64,000 nucleotides of DNA from Circinella umbellata (Eukaryota > Mucoromycota > Mucoromycetes > Mucorales > Lichtheimiaceae): assembly GCA_025093555.1 (NCBI GenBank), contig JAIWNF010000011.1:496001-560000 (forward strand), in the 5' to 3' direction. Shown here piece after piece: positions 25,301-35,506 of the stretch. Position 1 is the first letter of the stretch. Every line of letters starts with the position of its first letter. The position numbers and the translations under genes were made by a program. The notes under the pieces are model-generated. The model saw only the letters and a list, made by a program, of their open reading frames with translations. It did not search any database and had not been told where the DNA came from.

Positions 25301-25769
25301 GTCTGATGGTAAAACGAATGCTTTAGCCTACCAAAATGTGGGTGAAGGAAGATTATTAAAAGTAAAAGAAATCTATCACAAACAAGTATCACTTTTTAAT
25401 GTTAGTAAAGATGTTGTCCTTAAAATGACTCGTTTTGAAAATGTTCCTTCCGAAATTGAAACGACTGGTTCAGAAGCCAAGTATTCCGCTACCACTGGAA
25501 GAGGATTTGTTGGTTTCGATATTGAAGTAAGTTTTTAGTGTCTATATCTATATCTATAAAAGATGATTAATTAATAATATATATCTCTACGTCATTAGCT
25601 ATTGTATAAACCATACGAAGAAAAATTTAAACAAAATATTGATAAACCAATCTTTGGAGATACTCAATGGACAAAAGATGATATTTTTGGACAAAATGAT
25701 CACGTTTTTACAAGATTTATGAGTTCAATTTTACATACCATGAATATTTTAGAAAAAGCATTGGATTAA
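22373..25769 (+). CDS. unnamed KH-like and RGG-repeat protein, putative RNA-binding
   Basis: Fourteen exons: 22373-22382, 22472-22541, 22629-22680, 22758-22801, 22868-22904, 22993-23424, 23511-23588, 23670-24451, 24522-24569, 24643-24765, 24842-25072, 25139-25231, 25295-25526 and 25599-25769; 800 aa. The first exon is just 10 nt (ATG plus seven bases); this start was chosen because it joins in frame to a conserved-looking segment. Residues about 20-65 look like a KH fold (L-x-x-L-S-K-Q-T-N-T-D-I-F-F followed by a strand and helix). An acidic Ser/Asp stretch follows (about 100-125), then a second KH-like segment near 195-240. An Arg/Gly-rich region with R-G-G-G-R-G-G-G-R-G lies at about 388-460. 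The C-terminal 300 residues look like a folded domain that is not recognised. A role in mRNA binding is inferred, not shown. Confidence 0.8.
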
Positions 25770-26393
25770 CAAAAGAGAGAGAGAGAGCGAGAGAGAGCGA
25801 GTTCTGGATAGTATAGTAATTATACCATGAGAATTTTTCTGCAAAAAAAATAATTAAAAATAAATAGTGGCCAATTTCAAGCAAACAAATTTCATTTGTT
25901 CTTTTTAGCATTGGGTAACCTGATCCTAAATTTATTTTTTCCCTTTGCTCCGCCCCACTTTGGAAAAAAATAAATATTTAGTGGAACGAAAAAGTTATTG
26001 ATTTCATTTGTATATATAAAGATAATTGATCATCAGTTTCATAACAAATAATAATAATAATAATTAAACAGTGTTTATATAGAATATAAAGATGTTGTGT
26101 GTGAGAAAGGGAAAGAAAAAAAGTTTATTATTTGTATAATAAGTATATAATGCACAGAGAAAAAGAAGAAGAGAGTTGTTATAAGCGGGGTATGATAAGA
26201 TAAGAAGATAATGTATTGTTTATAACACATGCATATTGAGAGAGAGAGAATCTGAAGTTAGGTGATTCCGCGGAGAACATGTTGAGTTGGGGGGAAGAAA
26301 AGAAGTAAAGGATAATAAGATTATGGTATTAAAAAAGAAAAAGAATGTTCTTTTTTTTTTAGTTTCTTGGTACACATGAGCTAAAAGGATCAA
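25770..26393. other. convergent intergenic spacer
   Basis: The 3' ends of the KH/RGG gene and the dehydrogenase gene face each other. The spacer has a GAGAGAGAGCGAGAGAG tract near 25775 and other purine runs. No gene seen. Confidence 0.45.
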
Positions 26394-27303
26394 CTACCAA
26401 GCGGTATAACCACCATCAACAACAATTTCAGTTCCTGTACAGAAACTAGAAGCGTCCGAAGCAAGAAAGACAACTACACCTTTTAATTCATGAGGGGTAC
26501 CCAATCGACCGACAGGAGTCTCTGTTTCCCAAGTTTGACGCATCTTAACACCTTCTTCACCTTGTTGTGCTAGAATGGTACGATTCATTTCTGTGTCAAA
26601 ATAACCAGGTGAAATAGCAGTACAACGAATACCGTGAGGTGCCCATTCACAAGCCATTGATTTTGTCAGTTGTAATACAGCAGCCTTAGTAGCATTATAA
26701 GGAGCATGAGGTTGAGGTCGATTTGTAATATGAGCTGACATGGAAGCAATTGTAATAATAGATCCTCGACGATCTGTGTCCATCATGTATTTAGCTGCTG
26801 CTTGTGCACATAAGAAGGTACCAGTAACATTGACATCAAAGATCTTACGAAAATCTTTAGCAGAATAATCAGCTACTGGACATGTCTTGTTAATACCAGC
26901 AGCTGTAACCAGAATATCAATACCGCCGTGATGTTCGGCAATTTGGTTAAAAACCATGGCTACTTCTTCTTCGTTGGTAACATCGCATCCCCAGCTACTC
27001 CCTTTGACCTTGTTTTCTTTTTCAATTTGAGCGATAGCTTCAGCACCTGTTTCAGCTAATAAATCAATACAGGCAACTTGTGCACCTGATTCAGCAAGAG
27101 CACACATCATTTCAAATCCAAGGCCTCTTGCACCACCAGTTACTATTTTTAAATATATATAATTATTATTTAGTAAATGATTGGTTTCTATAAGAAAAAA
27201 TTGAATTATATAAAATAAAAATTCTGAAGTCGACGATTAATTTACCTACGGCAACTTTGTCTTTTAATGACAGTAAAGAAACTACATTAGGTGAACCAGT
27301 CAT
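26394..27303 (-). CDS. short-chain dehydrogenase/reductase, sorbose/arabinitol/xylulose-type
   Basis: Exons 27246-27303 and 26394-27142 encode 268 aa, normal for classical SDRs. T-G-G-A-R-G-L-G (21-28) is the dinucleotide-binding loop. The catalytic set is Ser 155, Tyr 168 and Lys 172 (Y-N-A-T-K). S-P-G-Y-F-D-T-E-M and the C-terminal V-V-D-G-G-Y-T-A-W are typical of polyol/ketose reductases such as sorbose reductase, D-arabinitol dehydrogenase and L-xylulose reductase. It probably interconverts a sugar and its polyol with NAD(P)H in the cytosol; substrate cannot be fixed from sequence. Asp at the end of the second strand (C-I-D-L) hints at NAD(H) preference, which is only a rule of thumb. Confidence 0.88.
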
Positions 27304-27743
27304 TTGATTAATTATTATTCTATATCTTGTTTGTTGTATATATATGTGTGTGTGTGTGTGAAAAAAGTAGAAAATATAGAAAGAAGATAGGATAAAAAGG
27401 AAGAAAAAAAAAGTTCCTTTATTTATATATTATTCAGAATTTGAAATTATTTAGAAAAATGGACACACACACACACACACACACAACAGAAAAAAAAACA
27501 TATAAGCAGCTGACCCTTGGGTAAAAAAAAAAATTGCATTGTTTTTATTTTATAAGCTTTCCAGGAAGTTCCCAAGAAGGAAACAACAAAAGAAGTTCGG
27601 AAAAACCGCTGATTGGCATTTGAGCTGGGTGATGCAACAAGTTATACATTAAAGAAAAATAAAAATAAAATAAATAAAAAAAATATGCGATTTGGGCATA
27701 AAATTCCAGAGTAATTATAAAAAATGGTTCAATTTTTGATTTT
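27304..27743. repeat. intergenic with TG and CA microsatellites in opposite orientation
   Basis: A (TG)n run at about 27347-27360 and a (CA)n run at about 27463-27483 lie about 100 bp apart in the dehydrogenase promoter side and could pair as a hairpin. Otherwise AT-rich with no gene. Confidence 0.5.
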
Positions 27744-28519
27744 CTATATAGTGTCGTCATCTTCTTCATTTTGATATCGATGATGTGTTCTTTGATTATG
27801 CTTAATACTACGACTTCTAGTATTTGCTTCTATAGATTAATTAAGAAAAATATATATATATTATTAGTTTTATATGAATTATCTATTATAACGATTACTA
27901 TATCTTTCTATTTATCGTTCCAAAAATTCATATTATAATATAAGACTATATATATATATTATAGAAATAAAATAAAAAACGTACAGCTTAATATTTCTCC
28001 CCCTTCTTTTTCCCCCACTTTTTCAAATGGATAAGATTCATTGACATCCCGGATTTTAGAACTCCCCTTTTCATCTATTATAATTTACGATCAACCAAAT
28101 AAAAATAAAATAAAAATAAAAAACACTTATTTATAATCTCTAACCTCGCTTTGAATAATAATAATTATAATAAAAGAATAGGAAAAAATATAGATAAATT
28201 CAATTATATAAATACTTACGTCTTATAATTGCATGAAGTCTTGGTACATGTTTTTGACAAAAAAGATGACCATCATGGGATTGAAAATTGGTTATATTCA
28301 ACCGACAACCTTTATCGGAACACTATACATGTATATATAAAAGTTACAGAATTTAGAATAAGTCATGCATTACTTACATTTATACATATGTACGTATTTA
28401 TATATACATGTATATTACTATTGTACCTTGAAACACGACTTGTGATATCGTCGACCATTAGCTTCAATTTTCTCGGTGATATAAACCTTTTTAAGACAAA
28501 TGGTACAATCGTTGCTCAT
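27744..28519 (-). CDS. small single LIM-domain protein
   Basis: Exons 28427-28519, 28220-28322, 27985-28074 and 27744-27826 encode 122 aa. Residues 5-55 form one LIM zinc-binding domain: C-T-I-C, then H-K-S-C, C-S-D-K-G-C and C-Q-K-H, giving two zinc sites. The remaining tail is polar, Glu/Gly-rich, then Ser/Arg/His-rich. LIM domains mediate protein contacts, often with actin-linked or transcriptional partners; no further function is implied. The final intron must use an AAG acceptor at 27827-27829, because the TAG three bases upstream would create an immediate stop. This is uncommon and is the weakest junction in the model. Confidence 0.75.
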
Positions 28520-29722
28520 TTTTTAAAGTAACAATAAGTAATAAAAAGATAGAAAAAAAATATTATAAAAAAAGAAAGGGAGGGGTTTTTTTTGAGTGAG
28601 AGGTAACTGGTTTATATACATTCATACAAGTACATCAACAAAGACTCCTTGGCCAGAAAAAAGAAGAAACAGTATATCGTGCAATATTTTAGAGCGCACT
28701 TTGATTCATATAATTGATTCACTTACAATCATTAAGACTTAATAATAATAACAATAATAAATAACCCCTAACATATATAAACTAGTTACTAGTTCGGTTT
28801 TTGATTCTTTCTCCCTTTTAGGAATGATGAGAAAAAAAAAAGAATCCCCTTAACGACGACGAAATAAGTATTAAAATGTATGTAAATAGTATTATATTCT
28901 GTTAATTTGGACAATAATAAAAATAAATTATATGAGGCTTCGAATTGTCAAGATAAAAAAAGAAAATTAAATCTATTGTTGAGTGTATAAACTTTCTCCT
29001 TAAGTAAAATCATCATTATATCCATTATTGATATATATATTAGACTCCTTCTTTGCCCCTCCCCTCCTCCCCTCCTCCCCCATTTTCCTTGTTTATATAC
29101 TATAAAAAGTAGTTTCTCTCACGTTTCTTTTTTTATTCTGCTTGATGACTTGTGTCTGTTTCTAATAATAATTCGTCCGATTAATTTTCAACATGTGCTT
29201 TCATTGAGACGTAACAAATATCAAGGTTTCTCTCTTTGTTATTCTCTCAACTACATAAAATAATACGTAACTTTATTATTTGAAAAACAAAATATATAAA
29301 CAACGAACTAATTTAATCACAATGTACAACACCAATTATTTATATGAAACATGAGTTTTAAATAAATATAGTCACTATTAACTAATACGTAAAACTTTCT
29401 TATGATATGTACATGTGTTTCTAACTTTGTATTAAGAAAGAAAAAGTTTGCTATATTATTATTAGGCTTTGTATAGAACCAACAAAGTATATTATATGTA
29501 GATATATGTACGTAGATCTTTTCTTTTTGTTATGTAATATGAATGGAACATATAATATATATATAACCGTAATGTAAGAGAATAAAATGGTAGGATATTT
29601 GGTTTACTATTTTTTTTTGTATCTATTCTTTTGTAAAAAGAGCAAGAGAAAGGGAAAGAAACAGAAGAAAGGTAATAATATGAAGAGGAGTGGATAGGGG
29701 GTGTCATGGTTATATTTTGTTA
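28520..29722. other. intergenic, no gene seen
   Basis: About 1.2 kb of AT-rich sequence between the LIM gene promoter and the NRAMP 3' end. It includes a C-rich patch near 29055-29085. Small frames here show no family features. Confidence 0.45.
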
Positions 29723-30136
29723 TTATGCATGGTAAAATGTATCATTGTCATTGTCCTTTTTATGTTTATCAATAGATAATTCTAAAGGATTATACATTAG
29801 ATAGGCAACAAATATGAGATAAATAACACTTAGCAAAACCATCCATAAAGGCCATTCCATTTCATCCAGAAACATGCCGAATAAGTAAATATTGAAACCG
29901 ATGACGATCCAAGATATACTCCATGAAACAATCCTTCCAATTAATTTATTCTTGAAATCATTTGTCATAATAAATGATGATGATGTCAATTTTAGAATGG
30001 GAACCATGACGATCGGCAAGCATAAGCTAGGTTATATTATAAAAAAATATATTAATGATTAAATAAAGAATGATTCACGAACAGGTTTTTTTTCTAGTTA
30101 TGGGAGTTATATAATAAGAGAAATCATCCTTTTACG

Positions 30137-30203
<67 letters not shown>

Positions 30204-31920
30204 GTTGGTTTTATGTGGGGCTGAATTGGGGGTTGGCAAGTACATAGTTTTAAATGATCGACAGTATTAAATGAATATTAAATTTGTTTTGTATTTTTAC
30301 CTTTGTAAAACATTTAAAAATTCTCCCATGGTATCGAATCGTTCTACAGCAAGTACAGCCACAAACATACTAGGTACTAATGCAATAATACGCGTGATTG
30401 CCACTCGATGCCATTGTTTTTTAAATATGGCTCCAAAAAAACCTTCCACAACATATTGACCTGCAAGTGTCCCTGTCATGGTTGAACTTTGCCCTGCAGC
30501 AAGCAGACCCGCTGCCCACAAATATCTTGCATAGTAACCAAGTGTTTTACTAAGTACATCTGATGCATCATAAAGACCAGGGAAATTGATGATTGTTTGA
30601 TCAGGTTGATAAAATACTTGAGCAAATACGACGACAATAGCCATATTAATCAAAAAAGATGTTAAAAGTGCAATAGCTGATTCTAATGCAAAATAAAAAT
30701 TGGCTTCTTTAAGTTTGTTTTTTGATGGTTTTTCACCTAAATTACGTGACATGACCAATGCACTATAAGATATTTATACATTATTTATTTGTTGTTTATT
30801 TGTTTGTTATATAATAATAACAATTTTAATTTACCTGTGAAGATATAAATTATGCGGCATAATAACAGCTCCTATTGATCCAACAGCTTGTATGACAGCT
30901 TGTTCTGGTATTTGTGGAATAATAATACCTTCCAAAAGAGCACTTATATTTGGATGGGATAAAAACATCTCCACCCAAAAACAAGCAATCATTACGCCAA
31001 TAAGTACCATTAAAAAGACTTCAATCTTTCTAACACCATATTGTTGTAAAAACATGAATATAAAAGTATCTGTTGCAGTAATCAAAACACCTAACCATAA
31101 TGAAAATCCAAAAATAATTTTAAGTGCAATGGCTGTACCAATAATTTCTTGAATATCTGATCCAATAATAGCTAACTGAGAAAATAACCAAATAGCTAAA
31201 GATAGTGGTCGATTATATGTTTCTCGAATTAATTGTGCAAGATGTTTTCCTGTTACTACACCCAATCTTGCAGATAAAATTTGAATTATAAGACCTGACA
31301 AAAAAAAAGGAGAGTTAATTCTATTGTATTATATAAAATGATAGTTGAGTTTGTAAAATAATAAAATTTACCTGCAGCATGAGCCCAAAATAATAGCCAG
31401 AGTAATTTATATCCTGCAACTGCTCCACTTTGTAAATCACTTTCAAGGTTACCTGGATCCAAGTAAGCAATACTCCTTTAATATTTTGTTATATTGATTT
31501 AAGCCCACAAACAACACATGTGAAAATAATAATAATCAGTCAATATTTTATAACATTTCAATTTCATTCACATAACAACTATCGCAGTACATTATACTTA
31601 CATTAACCATCCTAATTAAGGTGTATATATAAATAAATATTTGTTATCTCAAAAATAAATTAGAATTTTTTTTAGTTATTATTATTATTACCAGGGCCTG
31701 TATAATGAAGCAGTTTAGACCAAGAAAACTTTCCATTCTCGTCAGTAGGACCAGTGTCAATTTGTCCTTTTACATCAATTTCAACATTCCATTTATCATT
31801 TTCATTATTAGTGTCATTACTCAATGAATTATAACCACTTGTTTTAGAAGGATTATCTTTGATAAGAGGTGTTGCTGGGGAACTTCTTGATGACAACGAT
31901 GTTGACGATGACGACGGCAT
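29723..31920 (-). CDS. NRAMP-family divalent metal transporter (SMF-like)
   Basis: Exons 31692-31920, 31602-31611 (10 nt), 31372-31475, 30835-31294, 30301-30762 and 29723-30026 encode 522 aa. The NRAMP metal site is present: D-P-G-N (86-89) in the first helix and M-P-H (260-262) in the sixth. The transport signature [14 protein letters not shown] follows later, with about 11 hydrophobic segments. The family co-transports Mn2+, Fe2+ and related ions with protons; fungal SMF proteins act at the plasma membrane, endosomes or vacuole. The N-terminal 70 residues are a polar Ser/Thr/Asn-rich cytosolic tail. The 10-nt exon 2 supplies the G-W-L-M leading into the D-P-G-N helix. Intron 5 contains a long CA microsatellite. 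Confidence 0.94.
30141..30201. repeat. (CA)n microsatellite, about 61 bp
   Basis: Uninterrupted CA dinucleotides inside intron 5 of the NRAMP gene. Likely length-polymorphic; no function is implied. Confidence 0.95.
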
Positions 31921-32390
31921 TGAGGAGGAGGGTGGGTGAATGCTCTAAAAGAAATTTTACAAAGAAAAAAAAAAGATAAGTAATTTCAATTCTTACGGAA
32001 TGCACCGGAAAAAGAATTCCGGCATTACCCCGCTTTTATTAGGGCATGGCACTGACTCTTTGCATGTGACACAATATCATTAGAATGATGAACAATCATG
32101 TTTTTTGTTTTTATGAGTGAATTGTTTTTGATTATTTTGATACAAATGAAAAATATTTTTTGTTATTCCATTATGATAAATTATCCCATGGATTGTCAAT
32201 CATCTTATACAGAAATACCAATGATTTTCATTTGACAACGCTTTTTTTTAACCTAGCGACGGGGTAAAACGTAGTTAGAAAATTATGTCATTGCCGAAAC
32301 ATAGTGTTTTTACTTGGTTTTCGGACTTCTTCAAAAAACTTTCGGACGAAGCCATTTTCATTTCAGACAAAGCAAATTTTATTTCAGATC

Positions 32391-32568
32391 AAAATGATGT
32401 CGCAGGAAAAAAACTTAAAGTGTCGCACTTCTTTAAAAAAAAAGTGTCGTATAGTTTTTTAGAAAAGAGTGTCGCATCTTACAAAAAAATAGTGTCGTAC
32501 AAATCAATTTTTATAAAAATGAAAGATATATATCGAGATACAACTAAGAGGATAGACTAACTACTACA
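32391..32568 (+). repeat. left terminal inverted repeat, GTGTCG-rich
   Basis: Begins AAAATGATGTCGCA and continues inward with spaced GTGTCGCA/GTGTCGTA motifs (near 32420, 32443, 32469 and 32492), then ATCGAGATACAACTAAGAGG. It matches the reverse complement of 38282-38461 almost base for base. Repeated subterminal motifs are typical transposase-binding sites. Confidence 0.9.
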
Positions 32569-32889
32569 CTACTACATTGGTGTTTTTTAAAGACATTTAG
32601 TAAAATATATGGTATATGATTATAATGTGAATGAATATGGAGAGATAATGGTGAGTGTGTGGTATCAGGTATCCGACTAGAAAATTAACGAAAAAGGTGT
32701 AAAGGCGTATTGTGAGATATTTTTAGATGCCGTTATCCTTGTCATTGGAGTAAGGGCAGTGAGGATAGACACGGACAAAACATAAACGTTAACTAGAATG
32801 ATAGATGTTTTTGGTACTAGTGACATCATAAAAAAGGGTATAGCTATACTGTGATAAAAACGTTTTTGCTTTGTGTCAATAAAATAAAA

Positions 32890-33584
32890 CTACAAATCAT
32901 TTATTGCTTGACCTGATTGATTGACTGCTTTGATTGTATCCTTGGGATCTACCGGGGATCTTCCTGATTGTTGCTGCTTCAAAACTACAGTCACTTCTTC
33001 TTGTTCAAGCAGCATTTCCTATATATGTCATCGTCGTGTATACATGTATATCGTTAGTAATTGTTATTTGAACGCAATAACTTTGAGTTGATTGTAATCT
33101 TACCTTCAATTTCATTAACAGTTCCATCACACGATTCAAGTAGTATCGATCTTCCCAATCTCTTGGTACAATTGCAGACCGCACCTCCACAAAACCCCAC
33201 TTTTCAATTCCCATACGACTGGTTAATAATAAAGTAAGTTTATTTCCAATAGATTGTACAGAAAATATGTGTCGTCGTCCAAATGTCGTCCAAGATGCGT
33301 ATTGATATTGGTTTATTTCGTTCTTCAAACAGTTGCTAGTATATTCCATCAATTTCAGAGTATCTTTTTCGGTATGTTTTCCGTCTTCTTCCCTATATAC
33401 ACAAGTGTGAGTGAGTAAGAAAAAGCGTTAGTACAGTACCGCCGACTTTGTGTGATATCTATATATCCGAAATTTTTTAACGTACATACCCTAAGCATTC
33501 CATCATCACTCGTTCAACTTTGTCCTTGCAACTAAACCCACTACCATCTAGAAGTTTGCGCTGGCTTTTAGAAAGACAAAGCAT
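32890..33584 (-). CDS. unknown protein inside the transposon nest, apparently intact
   Basis: Exons 33490-33584, 33104-33392 and 32890-33018 give 170 aa with open frame and normal splice sites. The upstream frame extends past the ATG to an acceptor-like AG before 33601, so more 5' exons are possible. No catalytic motif is recognised. The product has a Cys-Lys-Asp-Lys segment, an aromatic-rich strand region (I-F-S-V-Q-S-I-G-N-K-L-T-L-L-L) and V-E-V-R-S, ending in a Gln/Ser-rich tail. It may be a lineage-specific family carried by elements, or the C-terminal half of a longer protein. Its integrity contrasts with the broken transposases around it. Confidence 0.5.
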
Positions 33585-33599
33585 TAATTGTTTGTTAGA

Positions 33600-33720
33600 C
33601 CAGCCGCAGCGGTGCTGTTACACGCGCTGTTATGGTAAATTTAACAGTTACCCCCACGCAGCGGTGCTGTTACCAAGCTGTTAAATTTAACTTTCTCCTT
33701 GAAAGCTGTTAAATTTCACA
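33600..33720. repeat. repeat-rich spacer between the two divergent element genes
   Basis: The string GCAGCGGTGCTGTTAC occurs twice (about 33606 and 33659) and GCTGTTAAATTT occurs repeatedly, partly in inverted orientation. It could be the terminus of the Harbinger-type copy or a divergent promoter. No matching opposite end was found. Confidence 0.5.
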
Positions 33721-33777
33721 GCTGTTTGAATTCAAAACTCTCACTCTACACCATCATCATCATCATCGAAAAAAAGC

Positions 33778-34743
33778 ATGCCTACTACTCCAACTACTAC
33801 TCCTACCATTGTTTCTGGTACCAACAGCCAACGCAAGATTACAGGTAAAGATTTTACCAAAACCGAAGACATTGGGCTTGTTGAAGCTTATCTTGGCGTC
33901 ACCACCCGGCCAGAAGTAGGAGACGACATGAGTGATGAAACCATGTGGTCTTTAATTAGATCCACGTTTATTACGAAAACTGAAAATCCGCAATCCCGGG
34001 ATACCACTTCGTTGAAATCAAGATTCAATTCTATTTCATCGAAGTGTCAATATTTCTCTGCGAATTATGCGATAGTGATGGCCCTGCCACATAATGGTGA
34101 AAACGACAATGATATGGTGAGCTAATTTTGCATCTATATAAAAACTTCAGCAACTAAAGTTAGCGGACAACTAATAATGACATATAGTATGAACGGGCCT
34201 GCTAAAAGTATGTTGACTTCCGTCCCGCCAATAGTGGCAAAAACTTCGGATTGAAGCATGTGTGGGACATACTGAAAGAAGAGCCCGAATGAAAGCCACA
34301 GGCTCCTAAGCCAAACAAGGAGGCAGAGGCTATGGATGAAACCACGAAAAGGCCTATTGGCAAACACAAAGCCAAAGACAACAAAGAAAAGCGCCGAGGT
34401 AACAACAAAGAATCAGCTGATACACATGCTTTGGAAACGATAAGAATCCAGCAAGAAATCGACCGTGATTGCGCCAAAGCCGTTTTGATGAGTGCAAAAA
34501 GCGAAATGCTTATGGCGCAGCACGAGATCATGAAGGTTAATTTGCATGGTCTCAGTGATCAACAACAAGAATACTACGTATCGGATCATGCAAAAGCGTA
34601 TTCTGGATGAATTGAAGGAGGAAATGGAGTCACCGAAAAAGAAGCAAAAGGAAATGGTGAATGTAGAGGGCGAAGACGAAGAAGAAGAGGGGAATGGGGA
34701 GGAAGAAGAAGAACGAGAAGAGGAAGAGGAAGAAAAACAGTAA
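33778..34743 (+). pseudogene. SANT/NAM-like accessory protein of a Harbinger-type transposon, broken
   Basis: Exon 1 (33778-34115) reads as a SANT/trihelix-like DNA-binding domain: K-D-F-T-K-T-E-D, then W-S-L-I-R-S-T-F and S-L-K-S-R-F-N-S-I. After an intron ending near 34188 the frame continues with K-H-V-W-D-I-L-K-E-E-P but meets a TAA near 34204 and a TGA near 34291. A frameshift near 34575 then moves the Gln/Lys/Glu-rich C-terminus into another frame ending at 34743. PIF/Harbinger elements encode a Myb-like partner of this kind next to the transposase. With two stops and a frameshift it cannot make the full protein. Confidence 0.6.
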
Positions 34744-34780
34744 TAAATTTATTTGTCAATATTATATAGTAAGTAAGTAG

Positions 34781-35132
34781 TTATTCATCATCATCATCAT
34801 CGCCATATGCATAGAATCGCCAGATATTTTCAATAAGCTCTTTCGTTGGTCTATTATGGGCATTTTTATCAAGGATAGACATTTGACGTTGACGACGCAA
34901 CATTTCATCCATTTGTCCACCATGCTGGATGGATGGTGAGACAGTAAATGAACAGCTGTCATAATCCAATGGAATCTGCAGTGAAGAACTCGCTGTTCCT
35001 CCATGTTCACTTCATATTCTTGCCGAGTACACTCTAAGATGTCATCGCCAGAGTGGGATTGATTACCGTCACAAAATAATCTTTTAGTTTTTTCGTATCG
35101 TCGTCATTGATTCTTGGCTTGTTAGTTGACAT
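34781..35132 (-). pseudogene. Harbinger-type transposase remnant, both ends joined
   Basis: A minus-strand start at 35132 gives about 35 residues, then a frame change. The last part (34781-34969) carries M-D-E-M-L-R-R-Q-R and H-N-R-P-T-K-E-L-I-E-N-I-W-R-F-Y before an Asp run. H-x-x-L-x-x-D-L-I-E-H-I-W-type endings close DDE transposases of the PIF/Harbinger group. The whole catalytic middle is missing. It is tail-to-tail with the SANT-like pseudogene, consistent with one decayed two-gene element. A (GTCGCT)n stretch at about 35300-35325 could be a lost exon encoding a Ser-Asp repeat. Confidence 0.5.
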
Positions 35133-35506
35133 TGATGGTGTTACGTTAGGGAGATGGAAGTTGTAGTTTTTTTTGGTCTTTTTAAGTAGGAGTGAGGTGA
35201 TAGGATTACTAGGACCTAATACATATAAAAGTATTTTAGTAACTTGACTAAAGTTTGCATTTACGTTTTCAAATTATAACTTTACCGGCTTCCATTTTGT
35301 CGCTGTCGCTGTCGCTGTCGCTGTCTTTGTTTTTTCGTTTTTTGTCCTAATGAGTAGTGTTATAGATTAAATAGTTAGTTAATCTTGATCACAGCACCAT
35401 CATCAGATCCTTAAAACTTACAGAGCTTTGGTGATATATATTCTTGGTTAAGTTGCTGCATGCCAAGACATTCATGCATTAATTAATTTAATAAAAATTA
35501 ATTTGG

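Noticed and set aside
32285..32560. 91-codon plus-strand frame
   Set aside because: It is a translation of the left terminal inverted repeat; its apparent peptide repeats are the GTGTCG motifs.
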